A DNA stretch of 64,000 bases from Polaribacter sp. (lineage in GTDB: Bacteria > Bacteroidota > Bacteroidia > Flavobacteriales > Flavobacteriaceae), in assembly GCF_024639685.1 (NCBI RefSeq), contig NZ_JAHEHX010000019.1:496001-560000 (forward strand). Reading direction: 5' to 3'. The position numbers were made by a program, and so were the translations under genes. Of the stretch, positions 54,565-63,883 are shown one piece after another; position 1 is the stretch's first letter, and every line of letters starts with the position of its first letter. Below the pieces are notes generated by a model. It was not told where the DNA came from. It ran no database searches and saw only the letters and a program-made list of their open reading frames with translations.

Positions 54565-56156
54565 TAAATTTCTAAGATTGTAAATTCTAATTGTAAAGGC
54601 TTTAACTCCTCTTTTAATATTGCTAAAAATGATGCTCCGTATTCTAAATAATAGTTAGAAAAATTACGTTGACGTTCTTCTAAAGATTCATTAGGTAAAA
54701 TTTCATTTTGTAAGAGAGTAATTCTGTCTACCAAGTCTTTTTGTCGTCTTTTTTCTGCTTTTAGCAATCGTTTTTCAAGGTTTTCTAAACCTTTTATTTG
54801 CTTTCTTTCTTGTGCATTAACCGCATTTAAAAAAGTAACATCTGTTTTTTGAGCAACCTCTTTTAAATCTTTAAACTGCGATTTTAAAAATTCAATTTTT
54901 GCTGAAAAATCAGTTTCTATAGATGTATTTGTAATCACTTTCTGAGAAATTAAATCAAACTGATTTAAAAATAATTTCTTTTTAGAAATAGTAAGTTTAT
55001 CTAATTTTCTAGATTGTTTGTTAGTTATAACTTGCACTGAGTTTCTTAGTAATAAAATCGGAAAAGGAACTTGTACCTTATTAAAATATGCTTTTAGTTC
55101 TAACCAGTAAGCTAATTCTCCTCCTCCACCAATATAACAGAGATTAGGTAAAATCACTTCTTGATATAAAGGTCTCATTATTACATTAGGAGAAAATGCT
55201 AAAGGATTATTAGTGACCTCTGCCAATATTTCGTCTTTCGTAAACGTAATTTCTGTGTTGTTTACTTTATAAGTATCATTTTCAAAAATGATTCTTTCTC
55301 TAAAATCATCGCCCAAATAAAATAAGTTGATTTCTCTTGGGTTAACTTGTATTTTATAATTTTTCTCTAATTCTTCTATAGATTTTGTAACTGCAGTGAA
55401 AGAAGTTTCTTCTTGCAACTCCTGTTTTATAAATGGCGTAAATAGATTTTTTAAAGCTACATCATCACTATCAACAATAATTAAACCATACGTTTTAAAA
55501 ATTTCATTGACTATAAAACGTGTAGCATCTGCTAAATTTTGGTGTTCTAAATATCCTTTAGAAAAAAGATTTTTTAAATATTCCGCATTTTTTGAATTCC
55601 CTAAATGATTTGAAAATACCTGAAACACTTCTTCTAAACCTTCAGTAGAGAATCGACCTACAGCTCCTCCATCATTTCTATTCCAAGTTACTTTTTTACC
55701 ATCAAAATTAAAATAGTTAATCTCTTCAAAATCATGATCTTCTGTAGCCATCCAATAAATGGGTACAAAGTTTTTGTCTGGAAATTTATCAGACAATTCT
55801 TCACATAAGTTTATGGTAGAAAATATTTTATATAAAAAATATAATGGGCCTGTAAAAAGATTTAATTGATGCCCAGTTGTAATGGTGAATGTTTCTTTCT
55901 TTCTAAGTAACTCAATATTTTCTTTTGTAGCTTCAGAGATACTAAACTCATCATATTGTTGCGTTAGAGCATTCGCTAAAATTGTTCTATTTTCTGAAGA
56001 AAATGATTTTTCCTTTTCTATAATCTGATTCTGAAATCCTTCTAAATTTGGAAAATTATTATAATAAGGTTTTAAGTTTTTATTTTGCTCCAAATAATGA
56101 TGCATTATTTCTGAAAAAAAGCCTGTTTCTTGAAAAGGGATGTGTGTTACTTTCAT
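54564..56156 (-). CDS. bshC: Bacillithiol biosynthesis cysteine-adding enzyme
   Basis: A 530-residue ligase that adds cysteine to glucosaminyl-malate, the last step of bacillithiol synthesis. Recognised by MKVTHIPFQETGFFSEIMHH at the start, TITTGHQLNLFTGPLYFLYK, VPIYWMATEDHDFEEINYF and LPNLCYIGGGGELAYWLELK, followed by a long coiled-coil region. The ATG at 56156 follows a good AGGAG-type site on the minus strand; an ATG at 56183 is upstream of that site and less likely. The presence of bshC indicates bacillithiol as the low-molecular-weight thiol. Confidence 0.94.
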   Translation of the reverse strand: MKVTHIPFQETGFFSEIMHHYLEQNKNLKPYYNNFPNLEGFQNQIIEKEKSFSSENRTILANALTQQYDEFSISEATKENIELLRKKETFTITTGHQLNLFTGPLYFLYKIFSTINLCEELSDKFPDKNFVPIYWMATEDHDFEEINYFNFDGKKVTWNRNDGGAVGRFSTEGLEEVFQVFSNHLGNSKNAEYLKNLFSKGYLEHQNLADATRFIVNEIFKTYGLIIVDSDDVALKNLFTPFIKQELQEETSFTAVTKSIEELEKNYKIQVNPREINLFYLGDDFRERIIFENDTYKVNNTEITFTKDEILAEVTNNPLAFSPNVIMRPLYQEVILPNLCYIGGGGELAYWLELKAYFNKVQVPFPILLLRNSVQVITNKQSRKLDKLTISKKKLFLNQFDLISQKVITNTSIETDFSAKIEFLKSQFKDLKEVAQKTDVTFLNAVNAQERKQIKGLENLEKRLLKAEKRRQKDLVDRITLLQNEILPNESLEERQRNFSNYYLEYGASFLAILKEELKPLQLEFTILEI

Positions 56157-56330
56157 AATTAATAACTCCTTTTTTTGCAACACTCAGAATCTGACATAGA
56201 AATCGTATAGTTTGGTTAAATTTTCGATAAAAATACAACTATTTTAAGTGATTTTAAAAAATGTAAAACGCTCTAACATATTTTTAACTCCTTCCTTAAA
56301 TGCTTACTGTAATTAGTAAATTATATTGCT

Positions 56331-56338
56331 TACTTTTG
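56331..56338 (+). promoter_or_regulatory. -7 element before the second M14 peptidase
   Basis: TACTTTTG matches TAnnTTTG, 21 bp before the ATG at 56360. It lies downstream of an in-frame ATG at 56300, which argues against that earlier start. Confidence 0.45.
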
Positions 56339-56359
56339 GTGAAATTCAAATTTAAATTC

Positions 56360-58831
56360 ATGAAAATTAAGGCTTTTATTCTTTTATTTTTTGTTTCATC
56401 TATTGCTGTTTTTTCGCAAACAGTTAAATCTCCTGCAGAATTTTTAGGTTATGAAATTGGCTCTAGATTTACAAGACATCATCAAGTAGTAGATTACTTT
56501 AAGTATGTAAGCAACTCATTACCAAATGTTAAATTGGAAAAATATGGTGAAACTAATGAACATAGAGAATTGTATGTAACCTATATATCTTCTCAAGAAA
56601 ATATAGACGATATAGAAAACATCAGAAAAGAAAACCTTTCGCAAACAATATCTAGTAATACAAGTACTAATGACAAAGCCATTGTTTGGTTAAGCTATAA
56701 TGTACATGGAAATGAAGCTTCTAGTACTGAAGCAGCTATGCTTACGCTTTATGATTTAGTTACCAATAAGAAAGAGTGGTTAAAAAATACCTTTGTAATT
56801 ATAGATCCATGTATAAATCCTGATGGTAGAGATAGATATGTAAATTGGTACAATCAAGTAAAAAGTACTCCTTTTGATATTGCTCAAGATGCAAAAGAAC
56901 ATCATGAACCTTGGCCTGGAGGAAGACCAAACCATTATCTATTTGATTTAAATAGAGATTGGGCTTGGGCAACACAAGTAGAAAGTCAGCAAAGAATTGA
57001 AATATACAATAAATGGATGCCTCATATTCATGTAGATTTCCATGAACAAGGTATTAATAATCCATACTACTTTGCACCTGCAGCAGAACCATTTCACGAA
57101 ATTATTACAGATTGGCAACGTGATTTTCAAACACAGATTGGAAAAAATCATGCTAAATATTTTGACAAAGAAGGTTGGTTATATTTTACCAAAGAAAGCT
57201 TTGATTTGCTATACCCAAGTTATGGAGATACCTACCCTACTTTTATGGGTGCTATTGGTATGACTTATGAACAAGCAGGTCATGGAAGAGCTGGTTTAGG
57301 TATTAATACTGATGAAGGAGAAGTATTAACGCTAAAAGACAGAGCTTCACATCATAAAACAACAGGATTATCTACAGTCGAAATTGCTTCTAAAAATGCT
57401 GAAAAATTAAATTCAGAATTCAAAAAGTATTTTAATAATGATAATATTACCTACAAGAGTTTTGTAATTAAAAACGAAAATCAAGATAAGATAGATCGTT
57501 TAAAATTATTACTTGACAAACATGAAATAGCCTATGAAAATGCCAATAATGTTTCTGTAAAAGGTTATAATTATGCAACTCAGAATGAAACTAAATTTAG
57601 TGCATCAAATAAAGATTTGGTAATTCATACAGATCAACCAAAAGGAAAAATGGTAAATGTTTTGTTTGAGCCATCAGCTAAATTGGAAGATTCATTAACC
57701 TACGATATTACAGCTTGGTCTTTACCTTATGCACATGGCTTTAATGCAATAGCCTCTAAAACTAAAATTGATTCTTCTAAAAGTAACTCTGTAAATACAG
57801 TTGTAAATACTATAAATAAGAATGCATATGCCTATATTTCTAAATGGAATAGTATAAAAGACGCGACATTTCTTGCTGATATCTTAAAAAATAATATTGT
57901 TCCTAGATTTGCTACAAAACCTTTTAATGCGAATGAAATTGCTTATGAAAGAGGAACCTTAATTATTTTAAGAAATGACAATAGAAATGAAAATTTCGAT
58001 GCAAAACTCTTAGACATTGCAAATCAAAATAAAAGACAATTAAATTCAGTTACTACAGGTTTTTCTGATGCAGGAGTAGATTTCGGATCTTCTGCAGTAC
58101 AACCCATCAATAAGCAAAAAGTAGCCTTACTTTCTGGTGAAGGCACATCTTCTTTAAGCTTTGGTGAAATATGGCACTTTTTCGAAACTGAATTAGAATA
58201 TCCTTTAACCATTTTAAATTCAGACTATTTTAGCAAAACAGATTTCTCTAAATATGATGTAATAATTTTACCTAATGGATACTATAGCAGTATTTTAAAT
58301 ACAAATACTTTAGAAAAATTAACCGCTTTTGCAAGATCTGGAGGTACAGTAATTGCAATAGGTTCTGCTTTAAATAGTTTTGCTGATAAAAAAGGCTTTA
58401 GTTTAAGTAGAAAAAAGCTTGAGGATAAAAAAGAAAATAACTTAATGCCTTATGCAGGTCAAGAAAGAAATAATGTAGCTAATCTTATTACTGGAGCTAT
58501 TTTTAAAAGTACAATAGACACTACACATCCTTTAGGTTTTGGATATAGCAATGCATACTTTTCTTTAAAATTAAGTGGCAGCGCTTATAATTATTTAAAT
58601 GGAGGTATTAATGTAGGTTATTTTGGTAAAAGTGCTACTAATGTATCTGGGTTTGCAGGTAAAACAGCTTTACAAACCGTACCTGAATCTCTGTTATTTG
58701 GTGTTGATGAAAAAGGAAGAGGAAGCTTTGTTTATATGGTAGACAATCCTTTATTTAGATCCTTTTGGGAAAATGGAAAACTATTTATAGCAAATGCCAT
58801 TTTCTTATTAAATTCTGATAAATTAAAGTAA
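56360..58831 (+). CDS. Secreted M14-family zinc carboxypeptidase (second of two)
   Basis: An exported metallopeptidase of 823 residues from the ATG at 56360. The signal is MKIKAFILLFFVSSIAVFSQ; 20 extra residues from 56300 would precede it and overlap the promoter. The zinc motif is in SYNVHGNEASSTEAAM, the third ligand in HVDFHEQGINNPYY, and the likely catalytic Glu in MTYEQAGHGRAG. The C-terminal region again has a GATase-like fold (KVALLSGEGTSSLSFGEIWH). It shares architecture with the copy at 27831 but is well diverged, so the two probably differ in substrate. Confidence 0.88.
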   Translation: MKIKAFILLFFVSSIAVFSQTVKSPAEFLGYEIGSRFTRHHQVVDYFKYVSNSLPNVKLEKYGETNEHRELYVTYISSQENIDDIENIRKENLSQTISSNTSTNDKAIVWLSYNVHGNEASSTEAAMLTLYDLVTNKKEWLKNTFVIIDPCINPDGRDRYVNWYNQVKSTPFDIAQDAKEHHEPWPGGRPNHYLFDLNRDWAWATQVESQQRIEIYNKWMPHIHVDFHEQGINNPYYFAPAAEPFHEIITDWQRDFQTQIGKNHAKYFDKEGWLYFTKESFDLLYPSYGDTYPTFMGAIGMTYEQAGHGRAGLGINTDEGEVLTLKDRASHHKTTGLSTVEIASKNAEKLNSEFKKYFNNDNITYKSFVIKNENQDKIDRLKLLLDKHEIAYENANNVSVKGYNYATQNETKFSASNKDLVIHTDQPKGKMVNVLFEPSAKLEDSLTYDITAWSLPYAHGFNAIASKTKIDSSKSNSVNTVVNTINKNAYAYISKWNSIKDATFLADILKNNIVPRFATKPFNANEIAYERGTLIILRNDNRNENFDAKLLDIANQNKRQLNSVTTGFSDAGVDFGSSAVQPINKQKVALLSGEGTSSLSFGEIWHFFETELEYPLTILNSDYFSKTDFSKYDVIILPNGYYSSILNTNTLEKLTAFARSGGTVIAIGSALNSFADKKGFSLSRKKLEDKKENNLMPYAGQERNNVANLITGAIFKSTIDTTHPLGFGYSNAYFSLKLSGSAYNYLNGGINVGYFGKSATNVSGFAGKTALQTVPESLLFGVDEKGRGSFVYMVDNPLFRSFWENGKLFIANAIFLLNSDKLK

Positions 58832-58847
58832 TTTTAATAAGTTTAAT

Positions 58848-58880
58848 AAAAAAACCGCTCTATAATGAGCGGTTTTTTTT
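58848..58880. terminator. Bidirectional terminator after the second M14 peptidase
   Basis: ACCGCTC-TATAAT-GAGCGGT with A-tract left and T8 right, between convergent genes. Confidence 0.85.
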
Positions 58881-58901
58881 ATATCGTTAAACAGAAACAA
58901 C

Positions 58902-59381
58902 TTACCATGCATAACCAATTGATACTCCAATGGCTGCTGATGTAGTATTTAACCCTGAAAGAGTGTCTCCTCCTGTAACAAAACCAAGTCCTGCAAAAAC
59001 ATCAACTAAAAAACCGCTATCCCACACCCATTGATGTCCAGCTTCTCCACCAATACTAAAAACACTAGCAGAGGTATTAAAATCGTCTTCTAACGAAAAA
59101 TACCCAACACTTGGGCCAGCATGCCATCCTTTGAGGGCTTCTTTAGTAGAAAAATAAAATCTGTATTCTGCTCCAACCCCGAAACCTTTAATCCCAGGTA
59201 CCCCGTAATAAATACCTGAAATAGTAGCTGTTTGACTATCGCTTGTCGTAAATTCATAACCCGCATTTGCAACTCCAAAGGCTAAACCTAATGGGTTTAC
59301 CTTAATAGCATTCGTTTGTGCAGAAGTAGAATTGAATACTAAAAAGCATAAAAAAATAAAAAAAACTTTTTTTTAACACAT
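58902..59381 (-). pseudogene. Predicted outer-membrane protein with a disrupted start (frameshift or nonsense at an A8 tract)
   Basis: The minus strand holds an intact frame of about 155 codons: a signal-like KKVFFIFLCFLVFNSTSAQ, then glycine- and aromatic-rich barrel-like sequence (GFGVGAEYRFYF, GPSVGYFSLEDDF), ending AIGVSIGYAW and a stop at 58902. The frame has no usable ATG, GTG or TTG. An ATG at 59381 is in frame but its third codon is TAA. A GTG at 59379 would enter the gene only if the A8 tract were A7. So the gene is broken, phase-variable, or affected by a base-calling error in the homopolymer. The function is unknown. Confidence 0.75.
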
Positions 59382-59401
59382 TTTTATTGATATTTACATT
59401 T

Positions 59402-60718
59402 TTATGATTTCACTGGAACTCCATATAAATCATAATCTCCAGCTTCATAAATTTCAACATCTATAAAATCACCAATTTTAATATAATGTTCTCTAGCATC
59501 TACTAAAACATCATTATCTACATCAGGGGAATCAGATTCTGTTCTTCCATAAAAATACTCACCATCTTTTCTATCAAATAAACATTTAAAGGTTTTTCCA
59601 ACTTTCTGCTGATTCAGTTCCCATGAAATTTGAGACTGAACATCCATAATTTCGTTTACCCTTTTAAACTTAACTTCTGCTGGCACATCATCCTCTAAAA
59701 CATAAGCTCCCGTGTTTTCTTCATGCGAATACTCAAAAGCACCTAATCTTTCAAAACGCATTTCTTCTACCCAATCTTTTAATTCTTGAAACATTTCTTC
59801 TGTTTCACCTGGATAACCTACAATAAGCGTTGTTCTTATTGCCATTTCTGGCACAGCCTCTCTAAACTTGTGAATTAAAGCTGTTGTTTTTTCATGAGTT
59901 GTTCCTCTTTTCATAGACTTTAACAACTCTGTATTTATATGTTGTAAAGGAATATCTAAATAGTTACAAACCTTAGGTTCACGTTTCATAACTTCTAAAA
60001 CATCCATAGGAAAACCTGTAGGAAACGCATAATGCATTCTAATCCATTCAATTCCTTCTACTTTTACAAGCGCTTCTAATAGTTCTGCTAACGCACGTTT
60101 TTTGTAGATATCTAACCCATAATAAGTTAAATCTTGTGCAATTAACATAATTTCTTTAATCCCTTTCTCAGCTAATTTAGTGGCTTCTGTAACCAAATCT
60201 TCTATTGGTGTAGAAACATGTTTACCACGCATTAAAGGAATTGCACAAAAAGAACAAGGTCTATCACAACCCTCAGCAATTTTTAAATATGCATAATGTT
60301 TAGGTGTAGTTGTTAAACGTTCACCAATTAATTCATGTTTGTAATCTGCCTCTAAAACTTTTAATAAGTTAGGCAAATCATGAGTACCAAAATATTTGTC
60401 AACATTAGTTATCTCTGCTTCTAAATCTGGCTTATAGCGTTCACTTAAACAACCAGAAACAAAAACTTTATCTACCTCTCCTGCTTCTTTTCTTTTTGCA
60501 TAGTGCAAAATAGTATCAATTGATTCCTCTTTTGCTTTACCAATAAATCCACAAGTATTGATAACTACAATGTTTCCATCATCATTTACATCTTCATGAA
60601 CCACGTTTTTACCATTGGCTTTTAATTGGCCCATTAAAACTTCACTGTCGTAAACGTTTTTAGAGCAACCTAAAGTAACTACATTAATCTTATTTTTTTT
60701 GATGGTTTTTGTACGCAT
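59402..60718 (-). CDS. rimO: Ribosomal protein uS12 methylthiotransferase
   Basis: A 438-residue radical SAM methylthiotransferase that modifies Asp88 of ribosomal protein S12. The N-terminal MTTase domain begins INVVTLGCSKNVYDSEVLMG and has further cysteines in VINTCGFIG and VSGCLSERY. The radical SAM motif CX3CX2C is CDRPCSFC. The C-terminal TRAM domain ends with IEVYEAGDYDL-like sequence (here DVEIYEAGDYDLYG). The LGCSKN motif distinguishes RimO from MiaB. Confidence 0.95.
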   Translation of the reverse strand: MRTKTIKKNKINVVTLGCSKNVYDSEVLMGQLKANGKNVVHEDVNDDGNIVVINTCGFIGKAKEESIDTILHYAKRKEAGEVDKVFVSGCLSERYKPDLEAEITNVDKYFGTHDLPNLLKVLEADYKHELIGERLTTTPKHYAYLKIAEGCDRPCSFCAIPLMRGKHVSTPIEDLVTEATKLAEKGIKEIMLIAQDLTYYGLDIYKKRALAELLEALVKVEGIEWIRMHYAFPTGFPMDVLEVMKREPKVCNYLDIPLQHINTELLKSMKRGTTHEKTTALIHKFREAVPEMAIRTTLIVGYPGETEEMFQELKDWVEEMRFERLGAFEYSHEENTGAYVLEDDVPAEVKFKRVNEIMDVQSQISWELNQQKVGKTFKCLFDRKDGEYFYGRTESDSPDVDNDVLVDAREHYIKIGDFIDVEIYEAGDYDLYGVPVKS

Positions 60719-60775
60719 TCTGTTTTTATTTAAGCGAGTGCAAAAATAGTACTTTTTAAATGATTGATATTCTTT

Positions 60776-62422
60776 CTATTGATAGTTTTTAGGCATTTTT
60801 CTTGCTTTTGTCAATTGCTCAAAAGCATAGCCCAATTCTAATAAATTTCTTTCATCAAATGGTTTACCCACAAAGGTTAAACTAATTGGTTCTCCAGAAG
60901 TTTTATATCCCATAGGAACCGTTAAAGTTGGGTGAAAAGAAACAGCCGCTATACCTGAGTGATAATTATTTATAGATAAAATTGCATCTAAATTTTCTGC
61001 TTCTAGAGCTTGTAAATACTTCTCTGCTTCCAATTTTAAATTTGCTTTAATAACTTCTAATTCAGCTAATGTAGTTTCATCTTTTACAATTCCATCAAAC
61101 AATTGTTGACCATAAGGTGCCCTTAAAATAGAATCTTTTTTATTAAACTCAATTACATCTTTTACATTTTTAATAAATAATGATTTATCTGCTTCACTAG
61201 CTAGGTACTTAGGTAAATCATATTTCATATCGATATTTAAAAGAGTAATAAAACCATTAAATGAAATTTGAGGTGGTGTAATTTCTACAATTTCAACGTC
61301 AACTTTTCTCATCTTTTCTATGTTTAAAGCATAAATAGAATCTCCTAACAAGGGTTTTAAAACACCAAGTCTTTTGCCTTTAAAACTATTTGGTAATCCA
61401 TTTTGATAATACGCTTCATCTATCTCTTTTGATTTACTATCATCTTTATCATAACCGCTCATAGCATTCATAAAAATGGCATTATCAATTACATTTTTAG
61501 TCATAGGTCCAGGAGTATCTAAAGTACTAGAAATTGGCACAATACCTGACCTGCTTAAAACACCAATTGTAGGTTTTAAACCAACTACAGAATTCTGGCT
61601 TGAAGGTGATGTAATAGAACCCGAAGTTTCTGTACCTACTGCAGCCACTGCAAAATTAGCAGCTACTGTTACTCCACTTCCTGCAGAACTTCCTCCAGTT
61701 TCGAATTCAGCTCTTCCATATGGATTTAAGGTTTGACCTCCAATTGCTGAATAACCTAGAGGACAGCTTGAACAAAAGAAATACGCCCATTCACTTAAAT
61801 TTACTTTTCCTAAAATTAGAGCACCATTTTCTCTAAGTTTTTCTACGATAAAGGCGTCAGTTTTAGTGTAATTTCTTTCTAAAGCTAAAGCACCTGCTGT
61901 TGTTGGCATTTCTTTTGTGTTGATGTTGTCTTTTAACAAAACAGGCATTCCAAACATAGAAAATTCTGAAATAGTATCTTTATTTAAGTCCTTTTCTCTA
62001 GCTTCTTTTAAAACATTAGGATTTAAGGATATAATTGAGTTTAAGGATAAAGTTGAATCACTTTCAAATTTTCGAATTCGATATAAATAGAACAAGGTTA
62101 ATTTTTCATAAGATAACTTGCCCTCTTTTACATGATTTTGTAAAGTAGGAATATCTTGTTCTAAAATTAACGGCTTTAATTCGTTATAATTTTCTTCTGA
62201 AAACTTGGCTAAGTCATACTGAAATGGTTTGTAAACCTCATTCATGTCAATTACTTTAGACTGAAAAAGTTTAAATTTCATTCTTCCATTTTGATGATTT
62301 TGTTGTGCTTCAATAGCAGCAGATTCATCATATTTTTCAAATTGAAACTCAGGTTCTTTTTCTTGAGGTTTGCAAGAAAATAGTACAAGTACAGAAAATA
62401 AAAATAATAGTGATTTTTTCAT
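60776..62422 (-). CDS. Amidase-signature lipoprotein
   Basis: A 548-residue exported amidase. The signal MKKSLLFLFSVLVLFSC gives a lipoprotein cysteine at residue 17; the ATG at 62455 would put 11 residues ahead of it and is unlikely. The Ser-cisSer-Lys triad is visible: Lys in MPVLLKDNINTKEMP, cis-Ser in TGGSSAGSG, and nucleophile Ser in GTETSGSITSPSSQN. It is probably periplasmic and acts on an amide of unknown identity, perhaps from peptides or cell-wall fragments. It lies between ftsY and rimO on the same strand. Confidence 0.88.
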   Translation of the reverse strand: MKKSLLFLFSVLVLFSCKPQEKEPEFQFEKYDESAAIEAQQNHQNGRMKFKLFQSKVIDMNEVYKPFQYDLAKFSEENYNELKPLILEQDIPTLQNHVKEGKLSYEKLTLFYLYRIRKFESDSTLSLNSIISLNPNVLKEAREKDLNKDTISEFSMFGMPVLLKDNINTKEMPTTAGALALERNYTKTDAFIVEKLRENGALILGKVNLSEWAYFFCSSCPLGYSAIGGQTLNPYGRAEFETGGSSAGSGVTVAANFAVAAVGTETSGSITSPSSQNSVVGLKPTIGVLSRSGIVPISSTLDTPGPMTKNVIDNAIFMNAMSGYDKDDSKSKEIDEAYYQNGLPNSFKGKRLGVLKPLLGDSIYALNIEKMRKVDVEIVEITPPQISFNGFITLLNIDMKYDLPKYLASEADKSLFIKNVKDVIEFNKKDSILRAPYGQQLFDGIVKDETTLAELEVIKANLKLEAEKYLQALEAENLDAILSINNYHSGIAAVSFHPTLTVPMGYKTSGEPISLTFVGKPFDERNLLELGYAFEQLTKARKMPKNYQ

Positions 62423-62452
62423 TGTAGTAAATTTATACCCAAATATAAGAAA

Positions 62453-62486
62453 CAAAAAACACCTTTTATGAAAAACATAAAAGGTG
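62453..62486 (-). terminator. Terminator after ftsY
   Basis: Eleven-bp stem CACCTTTTATG / CATAAAAGGTG (62460-62470 and 62476-62486) with a 5-nt loop. On the minus strand it is followed by TTTTTTG, 25 bp past the ftsY stop. The amidase gene therefore needs its own promoter. Confidence 0.85.
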
Positions 62487-62510
62487 CTATAATAATTTAG
62501 TTGAATAAGG

Positions 62511-63482
62511 CTACTTAAAAAAAGAATCTACAAATTCTACCTTATTAAAAACTTGTAAATCATCGATACCTTCACCTACTCCAATATATTTTACAGGAAT
62601 TTGAAATTGATCGGAAATACCAATGACAACCCCACCTTTTGCTGTACCATCTAATTTAGTAACTGCTAAACTTGTAACCTCTGTAGCTTTAGTGAATTGT
62701 TTAGCTTGTTCAAAAGCATTCTGACCTGTAGAACCATCTAACACTAATAAAACATCATGTGGTGCATCAGCAACTACCTTTTGCATCACTCTTTTAATTT
62801 TTGTAAGCTCGTTCATTAAGTTTACTTTATTGTGTAAACGACCAGCTGTATCAATAATAACAATATCAGCATCTTGCTTTACAGCAGAAGTTAAGGTATC
62901 AAAAGCTACTGAAGCAGGATCTGAGCCCATTTCTTGACGAATGATAGGCACATCTGTTCTATCTGCCCAAACTTGCAATTGATCTATAGCTGCTGCTCTA
63001 AACGTATCTGCAGCGCCTAAAACTACTTTTAAACCTTGCTTTTTAAATTGGCTTGCTAATTTACCTATAGTAGTAGTTTTACCTACACCATTTACACCAA
63101 CAACCATTAAAACATAAGGCATTTTCTGATCATCCTTTTTAGGAATCTCAGGAATTGAAAAATCAGTTTCATTACCAACATTAGTTTCAGATAACAAACC
63201 AGCAATTTCTTCACGAAGTATTGCATTCAATTCATCTGTACCCACATATTTATCTTTAGCTACTCTTGCTTCTATTCTATCAATAACTTTTAAGGTAGTA
63301 TTTACACCAACATCTGATGCTACTAAAACCTCTTCTAAATTATCTAATACATCATCATCTACTTTAGATTTACCTGCAACTGCTTTAGAAAGTTTACCAA
63401 AAAAACTTTCTTTTGTTTTCTCTAATCCTTTATCTAAAGTTTCTTTTTTCTCTTTTGAAAATATTTTCTTAAAAAAACTCAT
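62511..63482 (-). CDS. ftsY: Signal recognition particle receptor
   Basis: A 323-residue SRP GTPase that docks ribosome-SRP complexes at the membrane. It has a short basic N-terminus (MSFFKKIFSKEKKETLDKG), the N domain helices, G1 GVNGVGKTTTIGKLA, the DTFRAAAIDQL insertion box, G3 DTAGRLHNK and G4 TKLDGTAKGG. The long acidic A domain of enteric FtsY is absent, as usual in this phylum. The start at 63482 is chosen over 63506. It lies downstream of rpmG and the DUF4295 gene, a conserved order. Confidence 0.96.
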   Translation of the reverse strand: MSFFKKIFSKEKKETLDKGLEKTKESFFGKLSKAVAGKSKVDDDVLDNLEEVLVASDVGVNTTLKVIDRIEARVAKDKYVGTDELNAILREEIAGLLSETNVGNETDFSIPEIPKKDDQKMPYVLMVVGVNGVGKTTTIGKLASQFKKQGLKVVLGAADTFRAAAIDQLQVWADRTDVPIIRQEMGSDPASVAFDTLTSAVKQDADIVIIDTAGRLHNKVNLMNELTKIKRVMQKVVADAPHDVLLVLDGSTGQNAFEQAKQFTKATEVTSLAVTKLDGTAKGGVVIGISDQFQIPVKYIGVGEGIDDLQVFNKVEFVDSFFK

Positions 63483-63614
63483 ATATTTTATTGTTTCAAA
63501 TATCAATTTAAAAAAGATATTTAATTTATTGTAATAGCAATTAACTATTAAATTAGTGCTATAAAAAGCTGTTAATCAATTATTAATTACTGTATAAAAG
63601 TACGTAATTATAAG

Positions 63615-63654
63615 GCATAAAAAAAACTACTTCTTATTTCTAAAAAGTAGTTTT
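63615..63654 (-). terminator. Terminator between the DUF4295 gene and ftsY
   Basis: Stem AAAACTACTT (63623-63632) / AAGTAGTTTT (63645-63654) with a 12-nt loop. On the minus strand it is followed by further T residues. It separates the rpmG-DUF4295 message from ftsY. Confidence 0.65.
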
Positions 63655-63673
63655 AATATTTTATATAAGCTGA

Positions 63674-63826
63674 TTATTTTTTTGCTAAAAATTTATCAAC
63701 TTCTGAAGGATCCATAATTGCTTCAACAAACATGTAAGCTCCTGTTTTTGGAGACTTCACCATTTTTATTGCTTTACTTAATCTTTTTGATCCTGTTTGT
63801 AACGATGCTACTGATTTCTTTGCCAT
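63674..63826 (-). CDS. DUF4295 protein (50 residues)
   Basis: A 50-residue basic protein, MAKKSVASLQTGSKRLSKAI then KMVKSPKTGAYMFVEAIMDP and SEVDKFLAKK. It is a Bacteroidota-specific small protein found next to rpmG and ftsY. The size, charge and ribosomal-protein neighbourhood suggest association with the ribosome, but its function is not established to my knowledge. Confidence 0.9.
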   Translation of the reverse strand: MAKKSVASLQTGSKRLSKAIKMVKSPKTGAYMFVEAIMDPSEVDKFLAKK

Positions 63827-63883
63827 ATTAAAATGTTTTTAATCTATGTGCTCTGTTCTGAGTTCTAGATTGTTTAGAATTAC

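Noticed and set aside
59090..59278. 62-codon minus-strand ORF starting MELQMRVMNL
   Set aside because: It is a shadow in another frame of the start-disrupted predicted outer-membrane gene at 58902-59381, whose frame has far better protein character.
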